The notes: generated by a model from the letters alone, not told the origin. Shown: positions 9,962 through 18,994, counted from the stretch's first letter. The stretch is DNA of 64,000 bases from GCA-002708315 sp964460905 (GCA_964460905.1 CAYWRM010000007.1:1-64000); one strand, 5' to 3'. Numbers and translations: made by a program.

Positions 9962-10471
9962 ATGAAAAAAACTTGGAAGTTTTATCTCGGTATTGCACTT
10001 TTTACCTACTCATGGATACCTTACATCTTTGTGTTTTTGATCATGCCATTTTTAAGTTTCACTACAACTGAGGCTTTATCAATCTCCTCTGTAATACTTG
10101 TTACAGCTGAGGTGGCATTTGCAATTTCTATTGCATTGCTAGGAAAAGATTTTATTAATATGCTTAAGGCAAAATTTAAAAGTAAATTTTCTAAAAAAGG
10201 AGGTAAAGAAAGTTTCAAACCAATTAGTAAGTTACGTTACCGTATTGGGATTATACTTTTTATTTTTACTCTGGCAATACCCTCAATACTTACAGAAGTT
10301 GTACTTTATTACGATTATCTTGATTATATAGGATTAAATAATCTGTTGTATATATATTTATCTTTTGATGTAATATTTATTTCTAGCCTATTTATTCTTG
10401 GTGGTGAATTTATTGATAAGCTAAGGGGGCTTTTTACATATGCCGATGTGGTTGGTAAGGGTACTAAGTGA
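9962..10471 (+). CDS. small membrane protein with duplicated transporter-suffix-like hairpin
   Basis: A 169-residue protein with four hydrophobic segments arranged as two similar halves. Each half starts with a YxxGIxLF block (FYLGIALFTYSW at about residue 7; YRIGIILFIFTL at about 90). Each half ends with a helix closing in LLGKDFINMLKAKF or ILGGEFIDKLRGLF. The pattern matches the domain often called transporter suffix, usually found as a short stand-alone or C-terminal membrane module of unknown role. A basic loop joins the halves. It lies 40 bases upstream of the glycyl radical enzyme gene, suggesting one operon and a membrane-side accessory or transport role; that role is inferred. Confidence 0.68.
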   Translation: MKKTWKFYLGIALFTYSWIPYIFVFLIMPFLSFTTTEALSISSVILVTAEVAFAISIALLGKDFINMLKAKFKSKFSKKGGKESFKPISKLRYRIGIILFIFTLAIPSILTEVVLYYDYLDYIGLNNLLYIYLSFDVIFISSLFILGGEFIDKLRGLFTYADVVGKGTK

Positions 10472-10511
10472 ATTTAATAATAGATAGTTGATAACATAAA
10501 ACATATTCAAA

Positions 10512-13500
10512 ATGGATAAACTTAAAAATAGTCTGCAAAAACACAGTCAGAATAATGAGAGTAAAAAGGCTTCTCAATTATTAAACGATACGCTGGATGG
10601 AATAGCAACCGCTCTTAATGGCGATGAAAATCTTAGCAAGGAGATGACAGGTGACTTAGGTCCAATTAATGCGATAATTGGCATAAAAACTGATGATGAA
10701 TCAATAAAAACGACCGTAGTAATTAAAGATGGCAAGTTTAGTTTTATTAAAGATTTCTGTGATATCGATGCAGATGCAACACTTGTTTTTGATTCAACAG
10801 AAGAGTTTAATAATTATGTGAATGCAGATTCGGATGAGGCAATACGTATGTTTTTAGCCAGCCGGGTTCGTCTCGAAGGGAACCAATCAATTTTTGGATA
10901 TGTTAACTATTTAATAAGTTTGTTGTCGTGGCAAGATGATGTAAAAGGCTTTGATGTACAAAAAGATGTACACAAAAAGCAAAATCTAGCTGCTGCTGGT
11001 GGCGCAACAAATGATGGGCGAAGCATGAAGGACAATCGCATTAATACAAGGCTAAAAGCAGAGAGTATTGATGAAGGAGTTAAGTGGTTAGATGAACCAT
11101 ATTTATCCGAATATACTATTGAAGATTTTCCACGCCTTGTAAAATTTAAAGAAGATCATCTAAACACGATGCCTGAAGTAACAGCTGAACAGGGGAAGTT
11201 ACTTACTGACTATTATGTTGAAAATGGGTTTGAAAAACAAAAGGATGGCACGCCATGGGACCCTATGTTACGTACTGCAAAAGGATTTGAGTATCTTATG
11301 AATAATAAGGTACCGCTTATTCGCGAAAACGATTTACTTGCCGGTACTATTACAACAAACCCTATATGTGGATCTGTAAATCAACCATATACTGTTGGAT
11401 GGTCTATTTGGGGTGAGTTAAATACAATTGCCTATCGTGAACTTGATCCGTTTTATGTTAACGAAGAAACAAAAAATTCTTTAAGCAGGTATGTTTTTCC
11501 GTATTGGAGAGATAAATATATACAACAAAAGTGGAAAGATGATAATGACTATCCTTTGTCGGCAAAAATTAACGACCGTATGTTTTGTTTTGGGTTATGG
11601 GGTCTTGTTTCACTTAACCCCGGAAGTCCAGGTTACGACAAAGTCGTTAAATTTGGTATAGGTAGTATGAGAGAAGAAATTGATACAAACCTACATGAAT
11701 TTAGTAATAAATCAGACGAGTATCAAAAAGCGAATATAGATAAGAAAAATTCATGGGTAGCAATGGCTGCAGCATTGGATGGAATGTTGGCATACACAAA
11801 AAACCTTGCTAAAGTTGCTAAAGAAGAAGCTGAGAAAGAATCAAATCCAACGCGTAAATCAGAACTTGAAGATATTTACAAAACTCTTCAACACGTACCC
11901 GAAAAACCAGCCCAAACACTTAGAGAAGCAGTTCAAACACTTTGGATTATGTTTATTGGTTCTTGTTTAGATGCTATGGATGAGAGTATTACAATTGGAA
12001 GGCTCGATCAAATACTTCAGCCATATTTTGAGGCTGATATTAAAAAACTTCCTGAAAACGAACGAGAGGAGTACATTAAAGGGGCAATTGAGCTTGTTGG
12101 AAGTTTGTTTTTACGTTTTACAAGCCATTTGGTGGCTGCTGCAACTGTTGCTTCGTGGCAAAATTCAGGTGCACCAGGTGTTACATCAGTGATGGTTGGT
12201 GGAGTTACTGCTGATGGAAAAGATGCTGTAGTTGATATGACATATATTGTATTAAAAGTTGCTGAAATGCTGTCTCTTAATGACCCAGATATGGATGCTC
12301 GTTATATGGTTGGTGTGAATAGTACTGCTTATATTACACGTGTTGCTGAGCTAAATTATATTACAAGCGGTACACCGTCAGTACATAATGATGAAGCCAT
12401 TATTGACTCATTATGTCAGCATGGATGGGATGTTAAAGATGTTCGTGAGTGGGTAGCATGTGGATGTGTTGAACCAATAATTACTGGAAAGCATTTTGGT
12501 GCAACAGGCGATTTAGATTCAAATTTGATGGTTCCGCTAACAATGGCTATATACAATGGATATCATCCATCTGCCAAGTGGGATTTTGGTCCAAAAACAG
12601 GTAAACTAGTTAGCTTTAAGACATTTGATGAATTTTATGAAGCATTTGAGAAGCAATTCAATTTCATTTATAAACAAGCTACTGAGGCATCATTGCAAAT
12701 TCTGAAAGCTCAACAAAATCTAATGCCAGCACCATTAAGTTCTGCTCTATTGGAAAATTGTATTAAAGAGGGTGTTGGTATGACACATGGTGGAGCAAAA
12801 TATAACTCTTCAGGAGGTGCTTTTACTGCTTTATCCGATGTTATTGACTCACTACTTGTTATTAAGCAAGTGATATTTGATGAAAAAAAATATTCTTTTG
12901 ATGAATTACGAATAGCTATGGATGATGATTTCGTGGGCCATAAAGCATTACACACCTATATTGAAAATAAAGTTCCTAAGTTTGGCTCAGGTGATGAAGG
13001 TGGCAGAGTTATGGTTGATAGGGTTACAACAATGATAGCCGATTATATGCATAGTCATGATAATGGAAGGGGAGGAGTTTATTTTCCCGGCTACCGAACC
13101 AATAATAATCATACAGTTTATGGACGTGTTTCTGGTGCTTCAGCATCAGGCAGACTTGCTGGCAAACCTTTTACCTCAGGGCTTACCCCAAACCCTGCTG
13201 CATCAAATAATATTCTGGATAACTTGAATGATGTTGCAAGTATTAATCCATTAAATTGCGACAATAACTACACATTTAATGTTCGTGTTTCTTTTTCAGA
13301 TAAAGATGCACACAGGCAAAATGTTGATCATCTTGTAAATTACATACAAACATATTTTATAAACGGAGGTATGCAGATCCAATGCAATATTGTTGATAGT
13401 GATACCCTTAAAGATGCTATGGCTCATCCAGAAATGTATCCTGATTTAATTGCCCGTGTTTCAGGATATACTGGATATTATACGCGAATGCAACAAGATT

Positions 13501-13541
13501 TACAGTTAGAGATTATTGGCAGAACTGAATTTAAAATTTAA
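10512..13541 (+). CDS. glycyl radical enzyme with N-terminal SCP2-like domain
   Basis: A 1009-residue enzyme, about 150-200 residues longer than ordinary pyruvate formate-lyase-like proteins. Residues about 20-140 resemble an SCP2 lipid-binding domain (DADATLVFDS, then RVRLEGNQSIFGYVNYL). The PFL-like barrel follows, with the thiyl-radical cysteine in ACGCVEP: Cys652, with Glu654 two residues on as in GCVE-type dehydratases and lyases. The glycyl radical loop RVSGYTGYY carries Gly985, 24 residues from the C-terminus, followed by EIIGRTEF. GCVEP argues against a true pyruvate formate-lyase, whose motif is CCVSP. The substrate is unknown; the SCP2-like part suggests a hydrophobic one. The activase gene overlaps or abuts the stop codon. 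The radical is destroyed by oxygen, so activity is anaerobic. Confidence 0.88.
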   Translation: MDKLKNSLQKHSQNNESKKASQLLNDTLDGIATALNGDENLSKEMTGDLGPINAIIGIKTDDESIKTTVVIKDGKFSFIKDFCDIDADATLVFDSTEEFNNYVNADSDEAIRMFLASRVRLEGNQSIFGYVNYLISLLSWQDDVKGFDVQKDVHKKQNLAAAGGATNDGRSMKDNRINTRLKAESIDEGVKWLDEPYLSEYTIEDFPRLVKFKEDHLNTMPEVTAEQGKLLTDYYVENGFEKQKDGTPWDPMLRTAKGFEYLMNNKVPLIRENDLLAGTITTNPICGSVNQPYTVGWSIWGELNTIAYRELDPFYVNEETKNSLSRYVFPYWRDKYIQQKWKDDNDYPLSAKINDRMFCFGLWGLVSLNPGSPGYDKVVKFGIGSMREEIDTNLHEFSNKSDEYQKANIDKKNSWVAMAAALDGMLAYTKNLAKVAKEEAEKESNPTRKSELEDIYKTLQHVPEKPAQTLREAVQTLWIMFIGSCLDAMDESITIGRLDQILQPYFEADIKKLPENEREEYIKGAIELVGSLFLRFTSHLVAAATVASWQNSGAPGVTSVMVGGVTADGKDAVVDMTYIVLKVAEMLSLNDPDMDARYMVGVNSTAYITRVAELNYITSGTPSVHNDEAIIDSLCQHGWDVKDVREWVACGCVEPIITGKHFGATGDLDSNLMVPLTMAIYNGYHPSAKWDFGPKTGKLVSFKTFDEFYEAFEKQFNFIYKQATEASLQILKAQQNLMPAPLSSALLENCIKEGVGMTHGGAKYNSSGGAFTALSDVIDSLLVIKQVIFDEKKYSFDELRIAMDDDFVGHKALHTYIENKVPKFGSGDEGGRVMVDRVTTMIADYMHSHDNGRGGVYFPGYRTNNNHTVYGRVSGASASGRLAGKPFTSGLTPNPAASNNILDNLNDVASINPLNCDNNYTFNVRVSFSDKDAHRQNVDHLVNYIQTYFINGGMQIQCNIVDSDTLKDAMAHPEMYPDLIARVSGYTGYYTRMQQDLQLEIIGRTEFKI

Positions 13542-14469
13542 GCATTTGCAAGAAGCTTTAATTTTTGATATAAAGCATAATTCTTTAGAAGACGGTCCTG
13601 GAATACGTAGCGTGGTCTTTTTTAAGGGTTGCCCTCTTAATTGTGTATGGTGCCAAAATCCTGAAGGTAAAAAGCTGACGCCCGAATTATATTGGGAGAA
13701 CGAAAAGTGCATTTCATGCGGAAGCTGTATTGAAGTGTGTCCTGAAAATGCAATTTCCTTTGATTTCCAAAAATTTATTGACAGAGAACTTTGTAATAAT
13801 TGTTTTGAGTGTGTAGATATTTGTCCCTCAACTGCTTTAAAAATTATTGGAAGTAAAATGAGTGTTGATGAAATTATTAATGAAATAATACCATATAGAA
13901 ATTATTTTAAAAACTCGGGAGGGGGAGTCACTCTTTCCGGAGGTGAGGCAATGTTAAATATGGAGTATGCTTCAGAGTTGCTAACAAAACTTAAAAGTAT
14001 CGGTATACATACTTTACTGGAAACTTCAGGGTATTTCAATTTTGAAGAATTTAAGCGTTTAATTGTTCCATTTGTTGATGAAATTTATTATGATATTAAA
14101 TTTATTGATAATCAAAAGCATAAGCAATGGTGTGGTGTTAGTAATACAATAATTTTGGACAATTTTAAACGATTACACAAACATCGTTCGACAGCAAAAT
14201 TTAATCTGGTTCCACGCACAGCATTGTTGCCTAATATTACAGATGCGGAGGAAAATATAAGAGCAATTGCAAATTTCTACAAATCAATATGCGTAACTAA
14301 AACAATCCTATTGCTAAACAATCCAGATTGGTTTCAAAAGTTAGATAAACTTGGTTATAGAAGTGGTATTATTGGAAATGAGGAGATTAGATCACTATAT
14401 CCATTAAGAAAAGAAGTAATTGTTAATAATTATTTCAAAGAGTATGGTATCGATGTAGATTTTGGCTGA
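13516..14469 (+). CDS. glycyl radical enzyme activase (radical SAM)
   Basis: It uses S-adenosylmethionine and a [4Fe-4S] cluster to abstract hydrogen from the glycine of the preceding enzyme. The CxxxCxxC radical SAM motif is GCPLNCVWC (Cys39, 43, 46). Two ferredoxin-like clusters follow: Cys65/68/71/75 in CISCGSCIEVC and Cys93/96/99/103 in CNNCFECVDIC. This is the domain layout of activases for PFL-like enzymes outside the plain PflA class. The GGGVTLSGGEAMLN stretch near the middle is the conserved SAM-binding block. The frame has no ATG early: a TTG at 13516 overlaps the enzyme gene by 26 bases, and a second TTG at 13546 starts 4 bases after its stop. Either gives tight translational coupling. 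Confidence 0.93.
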   Translation: MAELNLKFKHLQEALIFDIKHNSLEDGPGIRSVVFFKGCPLNCVWCQNPEGKKLTPELYWENEKCISCGSCIEVCPENAISFDFQKFIDRELCNNCFECVDICPSTALKIIGSKMSVDEIINEIIPYRNYFKNSGGGVTLSGGEAMLNMEYASELLTKLKSIGIHTLLETSGYFNFEEFKRLIVPFVDEIYYDIKFIDNQKHKQWCGVSNTIILDNFKRLHKHRSTAKFNLVPRTALLPNITDAEENIRAIANFYKSICVTKTILLLNNPDWFQKLDKLGYRSGIIGNEEIRSLYPLRKEVIVNNYFKEYGIDVDFG

Positions 14470-14506
14470 AAATTCGTTTTTAGTTTTTTTTTACAATAAA
14501 TTATCC

Positions 14507-14953
14507 CTACTTAAGCACTTCCAATACTTCCCCAACAAATCTCAAATCAACACCTGCTAAAGGATGATTAAAATCCATTGTTACGGCATCTTCTATAACA
14601 ACTGTTATTAGTCCAAGGTGTTTATTTCCTTCTTTATCAGTAAGTGGTACTTGGTTTCCAACTTGAAGCATTTTGTTGTCAATTTTACCATCAGTTTCAA
14701 AAGTATCTTTTGGAATGTCAAAAATCGCATATGGATCTACAGGGCCAAAAGCACCTTCTGCAACTACAACAAAGTCAAATTTATCACCTTGGCCTAACCC
14801 AATTATATTCTTTTCAAAATCGGGGAGGAGTTCTCCAACACCGAATTTAAATTTCATTACCTTATCATCAGGTGTTTTTTCTAATTCTTCACCAGTACCG
14901 TGGTTGGTGAGGGTGTATGATAATGCGGTTATGCTAGTTGAGGATATTTTCAT
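14507..14953 (-). CDS. FKBP-type peptidyl-prolyl isomerase, SlyD-like
   Basis: A cytoplasmic prolyl cis-trans isomerase and chaperone of about 148 residues. The split FKBP domain flanks an insert-in-flap chaperone segment. FGVGELLPDFEKNIIGLGQG and the following FDFVVVAEGAFGPVDPYAIFDIP region are the FKBP/SlyD signature, and the C-terminus has the conserved MDFNHPLAG block. There is no histidine-rich metal tail as in E. coli SlyD. The ATG at 14953 (MKISSTSITALSY) is chosen over an in-frame upstream ATG at 14980 because homologous folds begin at that strand. It follows aconitase on the same strand, with a palindromic repeat (14991-15092) between them. Confidence 0.88.
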   Translation of the reverse strand: MKISSTSITALSYTLTNHGTGEELEKTPDDKVMKFKFGVGELLPDFEKNIIGLGQGDKFDFVVVAEGAFGPVDPYAIFDIPKDTFETDGKIDNKMLQVGNQVPLTDKEGNKHLGLITVVIEDAVTMDFNHPLAGVDLRFVGEVLEVLK

Positions 14954-14990
14954 AATTTTATTTGAAAATAAATGTAACAATCCGAAATTT

Positions 14991-15092
14991 TGTTGTCATT
15001 TCGAATATAATGAAGCAAAGCGTAATTATGAGAAATCCCATTTGCAATTACCTTTTACTTAGGAGATTTCTCCATACGTCGAAATAACAACA
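14991..15092. repeat. 102-bp nested inverted repeat (MITE-like remnant)
   Basis: The outer arms TGTTGTCATTTCGA (14991-15004) and TCGAAATAACAACA (15079-15092) are complementary at 13 of 14 positions. Inside, GAGAAATC (15030-15037) pairs with GATTTCTC (15065-15072), the latter lying within the perfect palindrome GGAGATTTCTCC (15062-15073). The whole could fold as a cruciform or hairpin. It fills the space between aconitase and the FKBP gene and may help end aconitase transcription. The shape is that of dispersed palindromic elements known in Bacteroidota genomes. Only this copy was seen here. Confidence 0.65.
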
Positions 15093-15099
15093 GGTTTTT

Positions 15100-17364
15100 T
15101 TAAGTGTTCTGACTCTTAATTAAATTTAGAGCACTACCGGCTTTAAACCATTCAATTTGGTTTTCGTTGTATGTTTGGTTTGCCATAAACTCATAAGTTG
15201 TGCCATCTGCATGATGCAGTATAACTTTTAACTGTTTGCCAGAGGCGAAATCCGTTAAGCCAACAATATCAAAGCTATCATCTTCCTGCACTTTATCATA
15301 ATCTGCCTTATCGGCAAATGTAAGTGCAAGAACACCTTGTTTTTTAAGATTAGTTTCATGTATCCGTGCAAACGAGCGTACCATTACAACTTTAACTCCT
15401 AAGAAACGCGGTTCCATTGCAGCATGCTCTCTTGATGATCCTTCACCATAATTTTCGTCCCCAATAATAATAGTTCCTATTCCGGCATCGCGCATTGTTT
15501 GGGCAGCTGTTGGTACAGGTTCATACTTTCCGTTTACTTGATCTTTAACATCATTTATTTTATCGTTAAAATAATTTACAGCTCCAATAAGTAGGTTTTG
15601 TGATATGTTTTCAAGGTGACCTCTATAACGTAGCCAGGGGCCTGCCATTGAAATATGGTCGGTAGTACATTTACCTCTAGCTTTTATGAGGAGTTTTAAT
15701 CCTTCGTAGTTGTTATCATCCCAAGCTTTGAAAGGACTAAGTAATTGTAGTCTTTTTGAATCGTCAGCAACAACAATTTCTATATTGCTGCCATCTACTG
15801 CCGGAGCTTGGTAACCAGGATCTTCAACATCAAATCCAAGAGGCGGATAAACAACTCCTTCAGGGATATCCAGTTTAACCATCTTGCCAAGTTCATTTTC
15901 AATTGAATCTGTAAGTGGGTTGAAGTCTAAACGACCTGAAATTGCATAAGCCATTACCATGTCTGGTGAGCTTACAAAAGCATAAGTGTTTGGATTTCCA
16001 TCATTACGTTTTGCAAAATTTCTATTAAAAGAAGTAATGATTGAATTTCGATGCCCGTCTTTAACATCTTCACGATCCCACTGACCAATACATGGTCCGC
16101 ATGCATTTGCTAGTACGGTAGCACCAAGTTTTTCAAATTGGTCTATCAATCCATCTCGTTCAATTGTGTATCTAACAAGTTCTGAACCAGGAGTTATTAA
16201 AAGATCAGCTTTTACTTTCAAGTTTTTTGCAATTGCCTGACGTGCCAATGAAGCAGCACGTGTTATATCTTCATATGATGAGTTTGTACATGATCCAATT
16301 AATCCTGCTTCAATAGGAAGTGGCCAATCATTTTTATTAGCAACTTCAGCAATATCAGAGACCGTTGTTCTTAAATCAGGTGTAAAAGGGCCATTTAAAG
16401 CTGGTTCCAGTTCACTGAGGTTTATCTCTATTACCTGATCAAAATATAATTCAGGATTTGCGTATGCTTCTGGGTCACCAGTTAAATATTCTGAAATTGA
16501 ATCAGCAAGTTCCGCAACATCGGCACGGCTTGTTTGACGCAGATATTCAGCAGTTTTATCATCATAACCAAACGTTGATGTGGTTGCACCAATTTCGGCA
16601 CCCATATTACAAATTGTAGCTCTTCCTGTTGCACTAATATTTTTTGCACCCTCTCCAAAATATTCAACAATTGCACCAGTACCGCCTTTAACAGTAAGTA
16701 TATCAGCTACACGAAGAATAACATCTTTAGGTGCAACCCATCCACTTAGTTCACCAGTAAGTTTTACGCCAATAAGTTTGGGGAATTTAAGCTCCCAGGG
16801 CATATCGGCCATTACATCAACAGCATCAGCACCTCCAACACCAATGGCAACCATACCTAAACCACCTGCATTTGGTGTGTGTGAATCGGTACCTATCATC
16901 ATTCCTCCAGGAAATGCATAGTTTTCAAGTACTACTTGATGTATAATTCCAGCTCCCGGTTTCCAGAAACCTATACCATATTTGTTTGATACAGAAGCCA
17001 GAAAATCATAAACCTCCTGGTTAGTATAATTCGCTTTTTCAAGGTCTTTATCAGCACCATCTTTTGCCTGAATAAGATGATCGCAATGAACACTTGAAGG
17101 AACCGCTGCCTTGCTTTTTCCGGCCTGCATAAACTGCAAAAGTGCCATTTGAGCTGTTGCATCCTGCATTGCCACACGGTCGGGGCGGAAATCTACATAC
17201 GATTCACCACGTTGGTATGTTTGTGAAGGGTTTCCTTCGTCAAGGTGTGCATAAAGGATTTTCTCAGTAAGAGTCATTGGCTTGTTAAGCATTTTTTTTG
17301 CCGCATCAACACGTGACGGGAAATTGTTGAAAAGCTCTTTTATCATTTCTATATCAAATGCCAT
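15100..17364 (-). CDS. acn: aconitate hydratase
   Basis: Aconitase interconverts citrate and isocitrate in the TCA cycle. At 754 residues it has the mitochondrial-type length and ends with the swivel domain. The three cysteines binding the [4Fe-4S] cluster are Cys359 (GSCTNSS) and Cys422/Cys425 (ANACGPCIG). SHTPNAGGLGM and the C-terminal GEGSSREHAAMEPR substrate-binding block are intact. The gene is on the minus strand, 90 bases after nusB, with the FKBP gene next. No citrate synthase or isocitrate dehydrogenase is adjacent, so it is not in a TCA operon here. Confidence 0.96.
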   Translation of the reverse strand: MAFDIEMIKELFNNFPSRVDAAKKMLNKPMTLTEKILYAHLDEGNPSQTYQRGESYVDFRPDRVAMQDATAQMALLQFMQAGKSKAAVPSSVHCDHLIQAKDGADKDLEKANYTNQEVYDFLASVSNKYGIGFWKPGAGIIHQVVLENYAFPGGMMIGTDSHTPNAGGLGMVAIGVGGADAVDVMADMPWELKFPKLIGVKLTGELSGWVAPKDVILRVADILTVKGGTGAIVEYFGEGAKNISATGRATICNMGAEIGATTSTFGYDDKTAEYLRQTSRADVAELADSISEYLTGDPEAYANPELYFDQVIEINLSELEPALNGPFTPDLRTTVSDIAEVANKNDWPLPIEAGLIGSCTNSSYEDITRAASLARQAIAKNLKVKADLLITPGSELVRYTIERDGLIDQFEKLGATVLANACGPCIGQWDREDVKDGHRNSIITSFNRNFAKRNDGNPNTYAFVSSPDMVMAYAISGRLDFNPLTDSIENELGKMVKLDIPEGVVYPPLGFDVEDPGYQAPAVDGSNIEIVVADDSKRLQLLSPFKAWDDNNYEGLKLLIKARGKCTTDHISMAGPWLRYRGHLENISQNLLIGAVNYFNDKINDVKDQVNGKYEPVPTAAQTMRDAGIGTIIIGDENYGEGSSREHAAMEPRFLGVKVVMVRSFARIHETNLKKQGVLALTFADKADYDKVQEDDSFDIVGLTDFASGKQLKVILHHADGTTYEFMANQTYNENQIEWFKAGSALNLIKSQNT

Positions 17365-17454
17365 AATAATTTGGTTTATTGTTTATTTAGTCTTTTATCA
17401 ATTTTACTTTAGTAATAACAAATAACGTATAACTAATAAAATGTAATTATTAAC

Positions 17455-18414
17455 CTATTCCAGTAGGCCACGACCCATTTTTTTTATTCTACCATCTTCT
17501 TTAAACTCACGTATAAGTCTGTCTAATACTCCATTAACAAATATTTTACTGTTAGGTGTGCTAAAATATTTAGTAATTTCTATATATTCATTTAACGTTA
17601 CTTTAATGGGAACAGTCTCCATTTCCTGTAATTCAGTAATAGCCATTTTTAGAATAATAACATCCATTATTGGAATCCTTTCGAATTCCCAGTTTTTAGT
17701 CCTTGTTTTTAATTCATCAACTAATTCTTTGTCATTTCGTAATACATATTTGTACAATTTCTTAACAAAATCACGGTCTTCGTTAACACCTCCAACACTA
17801 GGTTTGTAAATTCCAGGTAGGGATGATTGAGAATTAAATTTGGAGGAAAAGTTTTCGATAAATTTAATCAGCAGTAAGGTTACAAGATCATAACCATCAG
17901 TATAATAAACACTTTTTTCTTCGTAATAAGATTTCAGAAGCTCAAAGTCAGGCATTAGTTGGTCTACAATTTTGATTATTAGTCGTTTGTCAGCATCAAT
18001 CGACTTATCTGAAGCAGCCATGTATTTTTTGTAAAACTCTTTAGATTTAAGAATATTATAGAATTTTAAAATCATATCTGACTGATCGGTCCAATTGATT
18101 TTTAATTTACTCTCACTAAGAATGAAATCGTTATTTTGCTCAATTCCAATAAGAACTTTATTTTCAATAAAATGCAAATTTGGATTTAGGTCTTCTTCAG
18201 TAGGATAAAATTTTTGTTTGTTTTCTTCAATCCTAATTTCAGCAAATCGTTTTATCTCAACTATAAAAGACAACTGGAAAATAAAAAGGTCATGTAACTT
18301 ATCAATACTTTCAAGTAATTGTTTTTCTCCTCTGATAACATCGTTGATGCCACCTGTATGCCATGAATAAAGGGCTTGAAGTACTTTAATTCTGAGATGC
18401 CTGCGATATAACAT
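17455..18414 (-). CDS. nusB: transcription antitermination factor NusB, long Bacteroidota form
   Basis: NusB binds boxA RNA together with S10 (NusE) to promote rRNA antitermination. The protein is 319 residues, about twice the E. coli length, as is usual in this phylum. A variable N-terminal half begins MLYRRHLRIKVLQALYSW, and the recognisable NusB fold occupies the last 120 residues (WEFERIPIMDVIILKMAITEL, then TLNEYIEITKYFSTPNSKIF and FVNGVLDRL). The ATG at 18414 is preferred to one 45 bases upstream because the family starts with this MxxRRxLRxKVxQ helix. A CAAAAATA sequence at 18457-18464 (TATTTTTG on the minus strand) may be its -7 box. Confidence 0.9.
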   Translation of the reverse strand: MLYRRHLRIKVLQALYSWHTGGINDVIRGEKQLLESIDKLHDLFIFQLSFIVEIKRFAEIRIEENKQKFYPTEEDLNPNLHFIENKVLIGIEQNNDFILSESKLKINWTDQSDMILKFYNILKSKEFYKKYMAASDKSIDADKRLIIKIVDQLMPDFELLKSYYEEKSVYYTDGYDLVTLLLIKFIENFSSKFNSQSSLPGIYKPSVGGVNEDRDFVKKLYKYVLRNDKELVDELKTRTKNWEFERIPIMDVIILKMAITELQEMETVPIKVTLNEYIEITKYFSTPNSKIFVNGVLDRLIREFKEDGRIKKMGRGLLE

Positions 18415-18456
18415 ATGGTTATTAGTATTTATATGAACTTTGAAATTGTTGAGTGG

Positions 18457-18464
18457 CAAAAATA
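18457..18464 (-). promoter_or_regulatory. candidate -7 box for nusB
   Basis: Read on the minus strand the bases are TATTTTTG, a match to TAnnTTTG, 42 bases before the nusB ATG. No clear -33 TTTG lies at the expected spacing, so support is limited. Confidence 0.3.
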
Positions 18465-18586
18465 CTTTTTTTACTTTTTGAAATATAATTTTTATGGATA
18501 ATATTTTTAACGTTTGGAAAATATGTGTTAGTTTTACACGATCATAATTTAGGTTTTCCTGAATTTATAAATTAATTTTCACCACT

Positions 18587-18994
18587 ATGATTGAATGGGC
18601 TGATTACCAGTTTTTTGATAAAACAATACTCATTGTTGAAGATATTGATACAAGCATAAAGTTTTTTGATGCCGCGCTTAAAAAATCACAAGCAAAACTA
18701 CTTTGGGCTGCGAATGGAGAAGAAGCAATGGCTATAATTAATAATAATCTTGGTAAAATTGATTTGGTACTTTTAGATTTAAACCTTCCAGGTATAAATG
18801 GGTTTGATGTACTAAAACACATAAGAAGTCTTGATAATGAGTTACCGGTAATTGTTCAAACAGCATATTTATTTTCAGGTGAGAAAAAAACAAGTATTTC
18901 AATGGGAGCCAACGGTTTTATCTCAAAGCCAATACAATTAAACGATTTGCTTTACAATATTGCAAAATATCTAAATCCTAAGTTAGTACATTAG
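18587..18994 (+). CDS. single-domain response regulator (receiver only)
   Basis: A 135-residue stand-alone receiver with acidic residues Glu18 and Asp19 in VEDID, phospho-acceptor Asp64 in VLLDLNLPG, and switch residues in IVQTAY and the FISKPIQ lysine. There is no output domain, so it probably relays phosphate or regulates a partner by contact. Its N-terminal leader (DYQFFDKTILIVEDID) and the AKLLWAANGEEAM block closely resemble the C-terminal receiver of the hybrid kinase at 29855-31483 (NWTNHTILIVDDV, AQLLWAKNGQEAV). Common descent or a shared partner is suggested. It is monocistronic, divergent from nusB. Confidence 0.88.
   Translation: MIEWADYQFFDKTILIVEDIDTSIKFFDAALKKSQAKLLWAANGEEAMAIINNNLGKIDLVLLDLNLPGINGFDVLKHIRSLDNELPVIVQTAYLFSGEKKTSISMGANGFISKPIQLNDLLYNIAKYLNPKLVH

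Noticed and set aside
10512..13541. Annotation as pyruvate formate-lyase
   Set aside because: The active site is GCVEP with a single radical cysteine and following glutamate, not the CC pair of pyruvate formate-lyase, and the N-terminal domain is extra.
14673..15062. Plus-strand frame of 129 codons
   Set aside because: It is antisense to the FKBP gene and runs into the palindromic repeat; no protein features.
16580..16921. Plus-strand frame of 113 codons antisense to aconitase
   Set aside because: Shadow of a strongly conserved gene; composition follows the aconitase codons.
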